A DNA stretch of 64,000 bases. Source: Bradyrhizobium sp. ISRA464. Its GTDB lineage: Bacteria > Pseudomonadota > Alphaproteobacteria > Rhizobiales > Xanthobacteraceae. Below the pieces are notes generated by a model that was given only the letters and a program-made list of their open reading frames with translations, was not told where the DNA came from and did not search any database. The position numbers were made by a program, and so were the translations under genes. Of the stretch, positions 30,374 through 40,483 are shown piece after piece (positions within the stretch are counted from its first letter, which is position 1; each line of letters begins with the position of its first letter). The stretch is from contig NZ_CP094526.1 in assembly GCF_029910095.1 (NCBI RefSeq), positions 6,510,001-6,574,000 on the forward strand, read 5' to 3'.

Positions 30374-31807
30374 ATGGACGATCGGGATTTGCGTCAGCAA
30401 CTGGTATCAGCGGGTACTGAAATTGTCGGAAGTCACGGAATGCTGTACCAATCCGAAGACACTGCTTCATATTTTGAGGATTGGAGGCGGCGCTATAAGG
30501 GCCGCGCATTGGCAGTGGCGCTGCCCAAGAGTGCAGAGCAAGTTGCTGCGCTTGTGAAGGTTTGCTGTGGGTTGGGCGTGTCGATCGTGCCGCAGGGGGG
30601 AAACACTGGCATGACAGGTGGTGCTATCCCTCTGGCAAATCGTCCCTCGATGATACTGAACGTTTCCAAATTGAACCGGGTTAGAGAGATCGATATTCAG
30701 AATAACTCCGTGATCGCTGAAGCTGGCTGCGTTCTCGGATCCCTCAGAGAAGTCGTAAAGAAGAAACAGCGTCAGTTTCCGATGCTTCTTGGAAGCGTTG
30801 GAAGCTGCCAAATAGGAGGACTTATTTCCACCAACGCCGGTGGAACCGGCGCCGTCAGGTATGGCAATATGCGCGATCTCGTCTTTGGATTGGAAGTTGT
30901 TTTGCCGGACGGTCGAATCTGGAACGGCTTGAAAGTGCTCCGAAAGGATAATTCGGGATACGACCTAAAACAACTATTCATCGGCGCCGAAGGAACGCTT
31001 GGGATTGTAACTGCAGCAGCCTTGAAGCTGTTTCCGTTGCCGACGAACAGCGGAACAGCAATGGCGTCATTCTCCCGCGTCTCAGCAGCCCTTGATCTCC
31101 TGACGTTGCTGACCGAACGAAGCGGCAGCAAAGTTGAAGCATTCGAGCTGATGTCCAGAGGACAGTTAGAAAATGTCCTTGCCCATTTGAACGAACGGTC
31201 CCCCTTGGATATCTCGTTCCCATGGTACGCGATAATCGAGCTTGCCGACAGCAACTTGAATTGGGAACTGTCTGAACTGCTCGAGCAGATTTTGGGCGAG
31301 GCGCTCGAACGGAACCAGATCGATGACGCGATCATAGCTTCCGACTTGTCGAAGGCTGAACGTATTTGGAGGCTTCGACATCATGTCTCTGAAGCCAATA
31401 TGCATAAGGGCTTTTCAGTGGCTAACGACACGTCCGTTCCCATCTCAAAGCTGGAGACGTTCATCGAGCGTGTCGACGCGCGACTTAAGACCGAATTTCC
31501 TTTCGCGAATATCTATCATTGCGGACATATCGGAGACGGCAACATCCACGTCATCATCGTCTTTTGCAATCGCTTTTACGATACCGCTGCGAAGAAGGAG
31601 GCTGCTGCCGCGCGCGCCAACTTTATCGTTCATGAAACAAGTGTCGAATTGGGAGGAAGCATCAGCGCGGAGCATGGTATCGGCATGATGCATGTCAAAG
31701 AGCTTGAGAAATTTAAACCAAGGCTTGATATAGAAATGATGGCAAGCATCAAGCGAAGCCTCGACCCGCGAAACATAATGAATCCAGGCAAGATCTTGGC
31801 CTGCTAA
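30374..31807 (+). CDS. FAD-linked oxidase/2-hydroxyacid dehydrogenase (GlcD/D2HGDH-like), 477 aa
   Basis: A cytoplasmic flavoenzyme expected to oxidise a D-2-hydroxy acid to the 2-keto acid. The N-terminal PCMH-type FAD domain shows ALPKSAEQVAALVKVC, IVPQGGNTGMTGGAIP (about 78-93), SVGSCQIGGLISTNAGGTGA and DLKQLFIGAEGTLGIVT. The C-terminal domain has YHCGHIGDGNIHVI (metal/substrate site) and GGSISAEHGIGMMH, ending SLDPRNIMNPGKIL. ATG 30374 was preferred to an ATG 13 codons earlier because family similarity starts near MDDRDLRQQL. An SDR gene follows 300 bases downstream in the same direction. Confidence 0.88.
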   Translation: MDDRDLRQQLVSAGTEIVGSHGMLYQSEDTASYFEDWRRRYKGRALAVALPKSAEQVAALVKVCCGLGVSIVPQGGNTGMTGGAIPLANRPSMILNVSKLNRVREIDIQNNSVIAEAGCVLGSLREVVKKKQRQFPMLLGSVGSCQIGGLISTNAGGTGAVRYGNMRDLVFGLEVVLPDGRIWNGLKVLRKDNSGYDLKQLFIGAEGTLGIVTAAALKLFPLPTNSGTAMASFSRVSAALDLLTLLTERSGSKVEAFELMSRGQLENVLAHLNERSPLDISFPWYAIIELADSNLNWELSELLEQILGEALERNQIDDAIIASDLSKAERIWRLRHHVSEANMHKGFSVANDTSVPISKLETFIERVDARLKTEFPFANIYHCGHIGDGNIHVIIVFCNRFYDTAAKKEAAAARANFIVHETSVELGGSISAEHGIGMMHVKELEKFKPRLDIEMMASIKRSLDPRNIMNPGKILAC

Positions 31808-32114
31808 CGGCCAAGAGCAACATCGCTCCGATTATCAGTGGTGGGAATTCATCATTCCATCAACGCCAGTTTGACGTTGATGGCCACCGCAATCGGGAGA
31901 CGGTGTGAAGAGCGGGCTCTCTCACGGTAGTGACAGCTTTGCAAAAGATTTTTCTTTCTGCTTTCTCGCAGTTTCAGCATGATGGACGGGCGCGTTCGCT
32001 AAGCTTATCCCGCTCTCTCTTCGACACCGGGGGAGAGTTGTCTTCAATAGAACTATTTTATGCTCAGCTACTTTGTATTCGGAAAAACCTGCAAAGGTTC
32101 AGGAGAGACGTTTC
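31808..32114. other. Intergenic with a short inverted repeat
   Basis: About 305 bases. An inverted repeat atcaacg...cgttgat lies at 31858-31880, about 55 bases after the oxidase stop; no T-run follows, so it is a weak terminator candidate at best. The SDR ribosome binding site (aggagaga) is at its right end. Confidence 0.45.
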
Positions 32115-32957
32115 ATGAGTAGATTGTTGGGCAAGGTGGCTATCATTACGGGCGGGGCGAGCGGGATCGGACGCGGGACCGTTGCTCTCTTTGTCAAAGA
32201 AGGCGCGTCAGTGGTTGTCGCCGATCTTCAGGATGACAAGGGAGAGCAGCTTGTCTCGGAATACGGTCGGAAAGTCAGCTATGTGCGGTGTGACGTAACC
32301 AGTGAGGCAGACGTCAAGGCGGCGATTGCTCACGCGACTGAGAGGTTCGGCAGGCTTGACTGCCTATTTAATAACGCCGGAGTTCCCGGATCGGGCGGAC
32401 CAATCGCCGACACGCCGGTGGAGGAATTCGACTCTGTTGTTGCAGTCGGATTGCGTGGGGCATTCCTCGGGATCAAGCATGCGTCGCGGATTACGTGTGT
32501 ACAGAAGTCTGGCTCTATTATTTCGACCGCCTCCGTAGCAGGTATCCGCGTCGGACTTGGGCCGCACGTATATAGCGCCGCAAAGGCTGCCGTGATCCAA
32601 CTCACGAAATCGGCGGCGCTTGAACTTGGCGAGAGCAATGTGCGGGTTAATTGCATATGTCCTGGCGGTGTCGCTACTCCTATTTTCGGCAAGATGTTCG
32701 GGCTTGCAACGCAGATCGCCGACCAGACGGTCCCGGCGATGGAAATGGTGCTAGGCGTGACGCAGCCAATCCCCCGAGCGGGCAGCACGGAAGACATAGC
32801 TCGAGCGGCGTTATGGCTGGCGAGCGATGACTCCAGCTATGTTACCGGCCACGAACTTGTGGTTGACGGGGGAGCGGCGCTCGGGCGAAAGTGGTCTGAA
32901 ATCCGAGGCGGACGTCAGATCATGATGGATGCTATGGGTATCAGCGAACGCAAGTAG
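32115..32957 (+). CDS. Short-chain dehydrogenase/reductase, 280 aa
   Basis: A classical NAD(P)-dependent SDR. It has TGGASGIG near residue 14, LFNNAGVPG near 90, the catalytic Ser in ISTASVAG and Tyr-Lys in VYSAAKAA, and SYVTGHELVVDGG near the end. An Asp after the second strand (VVVADLQDD) favours NAD over NADP. The start at 32115 follows aggagaga at good spacing. About 25 residues extend past the usual family end. It resembles cyclopentanol/secondary-alcohol-type SDRs, but I cannot name a substrate. It may act with the hydroxyacid oxidase upstream. Confidence 0.9.
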   Translation: MSRLLGKVAIITGGASGIGRGTVALFVKEGASVVVADLQDDKGEQLVSEYGRKVSYVRCDVTSEADVKAAIAHATERFGRLDCLFNNAGVPGSGGPIADTPVEEFDSVVAVGLRGAFLGIKHASRITCVQKSGSIISTASVAGIRVGLGPHVYSAAKAAVIQLTKSAALELGESNVRVNCICPGGVATPIFGKMFGLATQIADQTVPAMEMVLGVTQPIPRAGSTEDIARAALWLASDDSSYVTGHELVVDGGAALGRKWSEIRGGRQIMMDAMGISERK

Positions 32958-33072
32958 CGCTTCGGACCGCGGCAGTGACACAAGTGTTCTGTAAAGCAGA
33001 ACGAACAGTATATTTGACCGATGAGAGCTACTTGGCGAAGAAGCTCTTGAGGCGGCTCGCGATAGTCGACCG

Positions 33073-34406
33073 TTAAGAAGCCGAATTGAGCTGAGCTGGA
33101 CAGTTGAGCGTGCGCCATAGCGCGACCGGCAACAGGCACAAAAGTTCTCTGAACCAGGCGAGGATGCGACGGAAGTTGTGGCCGACACCTGAGAGGACGA
33201 CGTTGGCGGCATCGCCGGCGCGGCCTTTGAGGTAGCACCGGCCGAGGTGTCCTTCGGCTTTGAGGTGTCCGACGATGGACTCGATGGCGGAGCGGCGGCG
33301 CAGCTCGCGCTTGGTGGCGCCGATGACGCCGCGCTTCTGGCCGGAGATGAAGAGGCGGCGGGGATTTTGCGCGTCGTGGCCGCGGTAGCCCTTGTCGACA
33401 TCAGCTCGCTCAATCGCACAGCCGGTGAGTGTCTCGGTACGGTCAAGGACGTCCCGCAAGATGTGACCGTCGTATGGGTTGTCGGGCAGCGACCTGGCGT
33501 GCAGCACGAACAGGCCGCCGGGAGCCCGGCGATTGTTGGTGACGATGGAGCCTTCACCCCGAATTCGTAAGGCGCGGCGGCCTTGCCCTTGCCGATGCAC
33601 TCCACCTTCGGGGCATGGAAGGAATAAAGCTTGGAGCCGCGCTGGCGCTGTTGCTGCGAGCGGATCTGCGCGGCCCGGCCAAGCGGTAGAGCGAACGTGT
33701 CCTCCAGCGCTGGCTGGCCCTCGGTCTTGCAGCGGATGTCGCGGATGTTCCGACCCAGCCGGCTGCACAGGATGCGCAGCTGCCGCTGGCACCGGTTGAA
33801 CTGTTTGGCATGAGCGTAATGGCCCGCCATCATCGCTGCGCCTTTGGCACGCGAGAGTAGGATTGCCGCGACCTGACTCCGCGCATCCTCGCCGGGCGAT
33901 TCACCCCCGGATCGCTGCATGCAGCAGTTTGGGGTCGGTCGGAAAGCTAATCGCCTTCGGTTGCACTGTGGTGTCGACTGTGACCCGGCTGAGGTCCTGG
34001 CTACGTAACGCGCCGGCTTCGTGCGCCACCCGATGGCTCTCGGCCAACAACTGCTCCAGCTTGTCGCCGAGCCGCTCGCGCCAATGGCTCAGGTCTGAGC
34101 GCTCGTGCGGGAAAACGTGCCGGAAAAACTCTTCGCCGGTGAAGAACTGGAAGTACGGATCGTGGACCCAGCGCTCGCCCCCCATCAGCCCGTAAATGTG
34201 CTTGAGCAACAACGGCCCGATCATGAAGCGGGTCTCGATTCCTGGCCTGCCGCCCTCGCTGTAGAGCGGGGCGATCTCGCCGTCGATCCAGTCTCAATCG
34301 ATCTTGCCGGCAAGCAGAACAAGCTCGTGCTTCATGTTGATGATCTGGTCCAGCCGGGCCGGAACAGATCGTTCGATCCCGTCGTCTTGTGCTTCTTCGG
34401 CCGCAT
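33073..34406 (-). pseudogene. IS5-family transposase, nonsense and frameshift mutations
   Basis: From ATG 34406 the minus strand reads RPKKHKTTGSNDLF and, in pieces, MKHELVLLAGKID-stop-DWIDGE. There a TGA replaces the expected Trp codon. It continues with GRPGIETRFMIGPLLLKHIY, HERSDLSHWRERLGDKLEQL, LSRVTVDTTVQPKAISFPTD, AAMMAGHYAHAKQFNRCQRQ, GHDAQNPRRLFISGQKRG and AIESIVGHLKAEGHLGRCYL. At least three frame changes occur. The segments belong to a long IS5-family transposase common in rhizobia. No clear terminal repeats were found. Confidence 0.85.
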
Positions 34407-34882
34407 CCTCCTCCCTCGATGCGCCACACAAGCACGGTTCACGGCGAAGGAGAATCCTCAAACGAATTTGCAAGGTTTGGGGCGCTCAAGCACCAAATCC
34501 CTGCAATCTCAAACGCCCGCAAATCCCAAAAACAGACTCCTGCCCAATCGCTTAGAGACTTGTTCACAGGCGACGCGATAATCTCCCTGAAATCAAACTG
34601 TTCGCTAGCGTGGCGATAAAACGCTCGATCAGTTGCTCGACAATAACTTACGCGCAAAAGGATGCGACGCTCATGACCGTTATTAGCAAGTCCTAAGCCG
34701 CTGGCAGCTCATCGTCAAGTTGTCATTAGACTGGCAGGATCATCCGTGTGCAGACCTGAGGGCTAGGAAGGGTAACAAACGTCGATCTAGAATGCGCACG
34801 CAAGCAGCGGTCGTCCCACAATTTTGAGACGACCGATCTGCCCGCAGCATAGTGCCTAGCTCTGACATCCAAGGTATGGTGT
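34407..34882. other. IS5 flank and intergenic, no gene
   Basis: About 475 bases downstream of the aminotransferase gene. The first part probably belongs to the IS5 element. No recognisable gene or terminator. Confidence 0.5.
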
Positions 34883-36196
34883 CTATCGAACCATCTCTCG
34901 CAAAGTACTCAAGATCGCGTCTGCCAAGGCATCGATGTGGTCCGCATTCATCGGCGTCGACAAATAACCATGCCCCTTAGTTGAGAGGATGAAGCCCCGC
35001 TCTAACATGCCGCGCTGTAGCAGCCGGGTTGCCTGAACTTCTTCAGGCAACTGGCGGACGCTGCGATAATCCCGAATGTCGCGTTGATTCATGTGAATTT
35101 GGAACATTGACCCAACGCCAGTGACTTGGCCCGGAAAGCGACTGTCTACGATAGCCTTGGTGATCACCGCTCGAGCACGTTCGCCCAGCGCCTCGAGATG
35201 ATTGACTCTGTCCTTCGTCAACAGTTTTATCGCCGCAATTCCTGCTGTCAGGCCAATCGGATTAGCGGTGAAGGTGCCGCTTGAGGGATTGAGTGGCTTG
35301 CCCTTGCTGTGGTCGAATACTGACATCACTTCTTCTTTGCCAGCGACACACGCAACTGGAAAGCCGCCCCCGATAAGCTTCGCCGCGGTGGTCAGATCGG
35401 GTTCAAGTCCGAAACGCCCTTGACCACCGTTGTACCCGAGACGGATAGATATAACTTCATCGGCGATCAGGACTGCGCCGATTTCCTTCGTGACCCTGTG
35501 CAACATGTCGATGTATCGGGGCGACAGTGGCGCGAAGCCCAAGGTCGAGGGACACAGATCAATGAGAACTCCAGCCAGTTCGTCGGAATGCTCTCGAATG
35601 ATGCGCTCGGATGCTTCTACCTGATTGAAGGGGAGGACCACTACGTCTTCCAGCACGCCGCGCGGCGTGCCGCGCGTGTAGGGCACTGATTGCGGCTCAT
35701 TACCCCAGTTAGCAGGTGAGGAATCTAGGCTTACTTCGGCAAAATCGTACATGCCGTGATAGGCCCCCTCGAGCTTGGCGATCTTGGGTCGGCCGGTGTA
35801 GGCGCGCGCAGCCTTCAACGCCAGCATGACTGCTTCCGTACCGGTGTTGCAGTAGCGCACCTTCTCGAAGCTCGCGATGCGTTCGCACAGGATCTCCGCA
35901 AGCTCGACTTCGAGCCGAGTAGGAAGCGCAAAGCATGTACCGTTATTCACCGCAGCACAAACGGCATCAACGATCGTCGGATGCGCGTGCCCGTGAATCA
36001 AGGACGCAAAATTGTTGACAAAATCGATGCGAACCGTGCCGTCCTCGTCGGTGACATGCACCCCGGAGCCGGACTTAGCGTAAAGGGGAAATGGCTCGCT
36101 CCAGATCGTAAGTCTACTAATGCCTCCCGGCAAGACATCGAGCGCACGACGGTAAAGCTGCGCGGAGTTGGAAGATGGATCCGACCATTTGGTCAT
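34883..36196 (-). CDS. Class III aminotransferase, glutamate-1-semialdehyde-2,1-aminomutase-like, 437 aa
   Basis: A PLP enzyme of the GSA-aminomutase branch that would move or transfer an amino group. Visible are VTDEDGTVRIDFVNNFASLI, RYCNTGTEAVMLALKAARAY (PLP phosphate site), AYHGMYDFAEVSL, LIADEVISIRLGYNGGQGRF with the cofactor Asp, the Schiff-base Lys in TTAAKLIGGGFPVACVAG, and SSGTFTANPIGLTAG. The start at 36196 (MTKWSDPSSNSAQLYRRALD) gives the normal family length; an upstream in-frame extension is poorly conserved. It is divergent from hyuA, with a dyad operator-like sequence between. Alphaproteobacteria normally make 5-aminolevulinate through ALA synthase, so a catabolic role is more likely than haem synthesis. 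Confidence 0.88.
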   Translation of the reverse strand: MTKWSDPSSNSAQLYRRALDVLPGGISRLTIWSEPFPLYAKSGSGVHVTDEDGTVRIDFVNNFASLIHGHAHPTIVDAVCAAVNNGTCFALPTRLEVELAEILCERIASFEKVRYCNTGTEAVMLALKAARAYTGRPKIAKLEGAYHGMYDFAEVSLDSSPANWGNEPQSVPYTRGTPRGVLEDVVVLPFNQVEASERIIREHSDELAGVLIDLCPSTLGFAPLSPRYIDMLHRVTKEIGAVLIADEVISIRLGYNGGQGRFGLEPDLTTAAKLIGGGFPVACVAGKEEVMSVFDHSKGKPLNPSSGTFTANPIGLTAGIAAIKLLTKDRVNHLEALGERARAVITKAIVDSRFPGQVTGVGSMFQIHMNQRDIRDYRSVRQLPEEVQATRLLQRGMLERGFILSTKGHGYLSTPMNADHIDALADAILSTLREMVR

Positions 36197-36285
36197 GCAC
36201 GAGGCCTCCGTTCGGTTCTTGGTTGATGCTGCACCTCTGCGACTCCAGAGTGCCGCAGCTCGGGCAGATTCACGCTGGACTATAA

Positions 36286-36305
36286 ACGAACATTCGTTAA
36301 TGTAC
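36286..36305. promoter_or_regulatory. Operator-like dyad between divergent aminotransferase and hyuA genes
   Basis: The 20 bases acgaacattcgttaatgtac occur here and, identically, at 55316-55335 upstream of the ABC-transporter binding-protein gene. Here the inner part forms aacgaa-ca-ttcgtt, a dyad typical of TetR-type operators. It lies about 90 bases before the aminotransferase start and about 100 before the hyuA start, a good position to control both. No TetR gene is in the window. Confidence 0.65.
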
Positions 36306-36404
36306 CATGACACAGGCTGTACGCAGCGTACGGAACTCATGCTTGCACAACTGGCCCGATGAGGCACAGCTGTGCGCCGATAATTGTCTAGGGGAAAGCG
36401 CTTC

Positions 36405-38483
36405 ATGGGATACCGCGTTTCGGTTGATACGGGTGGGACCTTCACGGACGTGGTTGTTGCCGACGCGAACGGTAATCATACGGTCGGCAAGGCACTCACC
36501 ACGCACGACCGCATATTTGAGGGAATGAGAAAGGCACTAGCGGCAGCTGCAGAGGAGCTGGGCTTCGGACTTGAGGATCTGCTCAGCCAATCGGAGCTCC
36601 TAATCTACGGCACCACACGCTCAACAAATGCCATCGTCACGCGCAAAGTAGCGAAGACAGCCTTTCTTACGACGAAAGGCTTTCCTGACACTCTAGTGCT
36701 GAAGGAGGGCGGCAAGTATAACCCGCACGACTTCAGCGTCGCGTATCCCGAACCTTACATTCCACGACGCTATACGTTCGAGATCACCGAACGTGTTAGT
36801 TCGGAGGGCGAGGTTCTAGTGCCGCTTGATCCCGAACAGGCGGTCGAAATATTGCGTACACTTAAGCACCGCAATTTTGAGGCGGTGGCTGTGAGCTTTT
36901 TGTGGTCGATCACCAATCCAGTCAACGAGCAGGCGATGGGCGAACTCATCGAGACGGTATTGCCGGGCATTCCCTACACACTCTCTCACAGGCTGATTCC
37001 GATCGTACGTGAATATCGTCGCGCCTCAGCAACCGCGATTGATGCCTCGTTGAAGCCGTTGATGCAGACCCATCTCAAGGAGATGGAAGAAGACCTACGC
37101 GCTGCGGGATATCACGGCGAAATACTGGTGAGCACCAGTGTGGGCGGCTGCATGCATGTCGCCGAAGTCATCGAGAAGCCGATCCATACCGCAAAATCCG
37201 GGCCGGCCATGGCGCCGGTCGCCGGGCTCACTTACTCAGAGATGGAGGGGTTGGGCAACAATGTCGTCGTTTGCGACACTGGTGGCACAACCTTTGACGT
37301 CGGATTGGTGCGCGACGGCCGCCTTGTCTACAGTCGCGAAACATGGCTCGGACCGCAGTGGACCGGCCATCTGCTGAGCATTTCGTCGGTTGACGTGCGC
37401 AGTGTTGGAGCTGGCGGCGGGTCCATCGCCTGGATCGATTCGGGTGGTCTACTCCGCATCGGGCCACATAGCGCTGGCTCGGATCCTGGTCCCGCCTGCT
37501 ACGGTGCTGGGGGGCAGCAGCCAACAGTGACAGATGCCGCCGTGGTGCTGGGCTATCTCGACCCAGAATTCTTCCTTGGCGGACGTATGAAGCTTGACGT
37601 GAACGCGGCGCATCGCGTGATTGGTGATCTCGCCAAAAGGATGAACAAAACGACGGAAGAGACCGCCTATTCAGTGATCCAGCTGAGCAGTGAATTGATG
37701 ATCAAAGCGGTAAACGAGATCACTGTGAGAGAAGGGTTCAATCCGAGGGAGAGTACTTTGGTCGCTGGCGGCGGGGCGGCCGGGCTCAACATTATCCCGA
37801 TCGCTGCTGAGCTTGGGTGCGAGAAGATCGTGGTGCCGAAGACGGCAGGTGCGCTGAGCGCTTGTGGCATGCAGTTCTCGGACATCGTCGCGGAGCATAC
37901 GGCAAGCTACGTCACCCTCTCACGAAGATTTAATTTCGAAGCTGTCAATGCTGCTCTGCAAAACATTGACGACGAGCTCCATCGTTTTCTAGCGACGCTA
38001 GCGGGAAAGGGCTTCGAGAACCATAAGATCGAATACTTTGTGGAGGCGCGCTACCAATTCCAAGTATGGGAGCTTGACACGGCCCTGCCCGTGAGGAGGT
38101 TCTGCGACAAGGCCGATGTCGAAGCTCTCGTGAACGCGTTCCATGAAGTGCACGAGCGAGTGTTTGCCGTTTACGACGAAGATAGCCAACTCGAATGCCT
38201 GAATTGGAAAGGTCGGCTGACTGTACGGCTCCCGAATTCGGTTAGGAGGGACGGCGTGAAATCCAAGGCGGTCCGTACGGGTGAACCGTTCGCCCGTCGT
38301 CGTGTGTACTTCAGTGAGACCGGTAGCGTTGAAGCACCGATCTATAAAGGTTCAAACCTGGCGCGCGGCAATCGCATTACCGGGCCTGCGATCATCGAAG
38401 AACCGACGACCACCATCGTCATCTATCCTCTGGCCACCGCACGGGTGAGCGACTCGGACAACTATATTCTGGAACGGAATTGA
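36405..38483 (+). CDS. hyuA: Hydantoinase/oxoprolinase subunit A (HyuA family), 692 aa
   Basis: HyuA proteins bind ATP through an actin/Hsp70-like fold. With HyuB they open cyclic amides (N-methylhydantoin, 5-oxoproline) or carboxylate ketones. The protein starts MGYRVSVDTGGTFTDVVVAD (nucleotide site) and has LIYGTTRSTNAIVTRKVAKT, HTAKSGPAMAPVAG, VVVCDTGGTTFDVGLV, SVGAGGGSIAWIDSGGLL and GSDPGPACYGAGGQQPTVTD, all family hallmarks. ATG 36405 follows ggggaaag; an upstream TTG is less likely. hyuB begins 21 bases after its stop, forming a two-gene operon. Which substrate is used cannot be read from the sequence. Confidence 0.92.
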   Translation: MGYRVSVDTGGTFTDVVVADANGNHTVGKALTTHDRIFEGMRKALAAAAEELGFGLEDLLSQSELLIYGTTRSTNAIVTRKVAKTAFLTTKGFPDTLVLKEGGKYNPHDFSVAYPEPYIPRRYTFEITERVSSEGEVLVPLDPEQAVEILRTLKHRNFEAVAVSFLWSITNPVNEQAMGELIETVLPGIPYTLSHRLIPIVREYRRASATAIDASLKPLMQTHLKEMEEDLRAAGYHGEILVSTSVGGCMHVAEVIEKPIHTAKSGPAMAPVAGLTYSEMEGLGNNVVVCDTGGTTFDVGLVRDGRLVYSRETWLGPQWTGHLLSISSVDVRSVGAGGGSIAWIDSGGLLRIGPHSAGSDPGPACYGAGGQQPTVTDAAVVLGYLDPEFFLGGRMKLDVNAAHRVIGDLAKRMNKTTEETAYSVIQLSSELMIKAVNEITVREGFNPRESTLVAGGGAAGLNIIPIAAELGCEKIVVPKTAGALSACGMQFSDIVAEHTASYVTLSRRFNFEAVNAALQNIDDELHRFLATLAGKGFENHKIEYFVEARYQFQVWELDTALPVRRFCDKADVEALVNAFHEVHERVFAVYDEDSQLECLNWKGRLTVRLPNSVRRDGVKSKAVRTGEPFARRRVYFSETGSVEAPIYKGSNLARGNRITGPAIIEEPTTTIVIYPLATARVSDSDNYILERN

Positions 38484-38504
38484 CGGGAGCAGCGGAGATT
38501 CTCT

Positions 38505-40316
38505 ATGTCAGCAATCGGCAATGCCAAGACCAGCCCAGCGTTTGACCCAGTCCTCACCTCGGTGATGGCCAATCGTCTGGACGGCATAATTCGCGAAATG
38601 TCTAACACGATGCTTCGCACCGCGCGCTCGGCGGTGATCAACATGGCCCGTGATTTCTCGTGTGCCATCACTACTGGCGACAATCAGCTGCTGTCGTCGG
38701 CGGAAGGTTTGCCTGTCCACATCTTCGGCTCGCACCTGCAAAGTGCCGCGATGACCGCCCTACACAAGGATCTTGCCAAGGGCGATGCCTTCCTGCACAA
38801 CGATCCATATCTAGGCAATACTCACCCTGCCGATCATACCATCCTCGTGCCGGTGTTCTTCGAGGGCGAGCATCTATTCACCGCTTGTGCGAAGGCCCAT
38901 CAGGCCGACATCGGTAATAGCATTCCTACGACCTACCATGCCGCAGCGAAGGACGTATATGAGGAAGGCTCCCTAATCTTTCCCTGCGTACGCGTGCAGC
39001 GGAATTATCAGACTATCGGCGACATCGTGCGCATGTGTCGAAGCCGTATCCGAGTGGCTGAGCAGTGGCACGGCGATTTCCTCGCCGGCATCGGCTCGGC
39101 CCGCATCGGCGAACGGCGGCTGATGGATTTTTGTGCAAAGTACGGCAAGGAAACAGTTAAGGCATTCATTCGCACGTGGCTGGATTATTCCGAAGAACGA
39201 ATGACCCAAGCTGTCCGCAAGTTGCCCAGGGCGCGCTTGGTGAACGAAGGGCGTTACGACCCGTTCTTGCCGTTGTTGCCGGAAGGCATCCCTCTTAAGG
39301 TTGTGGTAGACATCAATCCTGACGCTGGCGTGATCGAGCTCGATCTGCGCGACAACATCGATTGCGTCGACTGCGGCCTTAACCAATCGGAGGCATGCAC
39401 CATCAACAATGCGCTCACCGGCGTGTTCAATTGTATAGAGTCCGATATTCCCCACAATTCCGGCTCATTCAGACGGCTGAAGCTGCTGCTGCGCGAGAAC
39501 TGTGTCGTCGGGATCCCGCAGTTTCCGCATAGCTGCTCTGTGGCGACGACGAACGTCGGCGATCGCTTGGTAAATATTACGCAGAGCGCCTTCGCCCAAC
39601 TGGGGGATGGCTACGGCTTGTCCGAAGGAGGCGAATCGGGAGGTGCGGGCTGCGCTGTGGTCTCGGGTACCGACTACCGGCATGCTAACAGCGCCTACAT
39701 CAACCAGCTTTGCATCGGAAGTAATGGTGGCCCGGCGAATCCCAAATGTGATGGCTGGGTTACCTACGGGTTTCCCGTGGTGGGCGGGCTCATGTACCGC
39801 GATTCAGTTGAGATCGACGAACTTAAGCACCCCATCCAGTTTGATGAGCTGCGGTTGGTGCCCGGCACCGGGGGCGCAGGTCGCTTCCGCGGCGCTCCCG
39901 GCGCTGAAGTCGTCTACGGTCCCAGAAACAGCGAAATGACGGTCGCAGCTACAAGCGATGGTCAGGAAAACCCACCTAGGGGAATGCAGGGCGGTTGGGA
40001 CGGAAGGCCGGCGGCGATGTTTCATGTGAGTGCCGAAGGCGGTGAGACCAAGTTGCCCAGCGTCATCAAACTCGTATTGAAACCTGGCGAAAAGATTCGC
40101 AGTGTAGACAACGGGGGTGGCGGCTACGGAAATCCATTGGAGCGCGACCCCAAACGTGTGCTGCATGATATCTTGGAAAACTGGGAAACCATGGAGCGCG
40201 CGTACGACGTCTACGGCGTAGTATTGACTGGCTCCGCCGCCGATGAATCACTAGTCGTCGACATGGTCGCCACTCATGCGCGGCGTGTCGAGCTCGCGGC
40301 CATTCGCAACATCTGA
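38505..40316 (+). CDS. hyuB: Hydantoinase/oxoprolinase subunit B (HyuB family), 603 aa
   Basis: Partner of the HyuA encoded just upstream; the two form the ATP-dependent amidohydrolase or carboxylase. Family segments are VMANRLDGIIREMSNTMLRT, ARDFSCAITTGDNQLLSSAE, HNDPYLGNTHPADHTILVPV, CAKAHQADIGNSIPTTYHAA, SEACTINNALTGVFNCIESD and PGTGGAGRFRGAPGAEVVYG. The C-terminal part has VDNGGGGYGNPLERDPKRVL, the usual glycine-rich ending. Length and frame are normal. It is the last gene before a block of mobile elements. Confidence 0.92.
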   Translation: MSAIGNAKTSPAFDPVLTSVMANRLDGIIREMSNTMLRTARSAVINMARDFSCAITTGDNQLLSSAEGLPVHIFGSHLQSAAMTALHKDLAKGDAFLHNDPYLGNTHPADHTILVPVFFEGEHLFTACAKAHQADIGNSIPTTYHAAAKDVYEEGSLIFPCVRVQRNYQTIGDIVRMCRSRIRVAEQWHGDFLAGIGSARIGERRLMDFCAKYGKETVKAFIRTWLDYSEERMTQAVRKLPRARLVNEGRYDPFLPLLPEGIPLKVVVDINPDAGVIELDLRDNIDCVDCGLNQSEACTINNALTGVFNCIESDIPHNSGSFRRLKLLLRENCVVGIPQFPHSCSVATTNVGDRLVNITQSAFAQLGDGYGLSEGGESGGAGCAVVSGTDYRHANSAYINQLCIGSNGGPANPKCDGWVTYGFPVVGGLMYRDSVEIDELKHPIQFDELRLVPGTGGAGRFRGAPGAEVVYGPRNSEMTVAATSDGQENPPRGMQGGWDGRPAAMFHVSAEGGETKLPSVIKLVLKPGEKIRSVDNGGGGYGNPLERDPKRVLHDILENWETMERAYDVYGVVLTGSAADESLVVDMVATHARRVELAAIRNI

Positions 40317-40483
40317 GCACAGCACAGCGAACGGTGGTGCAAGAAGCAATATGATGAGCAGGTCAACTGAAGTTCGGCGCGGGAAATCTTGCCTGTGTCC
40401 TGCTCATCGTACGCGCCTTGGTTTCCGGCTAGCTCTGTCTCGATGGTATTGCAAGGTGCCCTCCCCTTGTGGAGCAAAGAGGG

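Noticed and set aside
31858..31880. Inverted repeat after the FAD oxidase gene as a terminator
   Set aside because: The 7-bp stem is AT-rich and no T-run follows, so I do not call it a terminator.
32811..33920. 369-aa minus-strand open frame
   Set aside because: It mixes a frame of the broken IS5 transposase with the antisense of the SDR 3' end. The translation changes from IS5-like to meaningless after about 33600.
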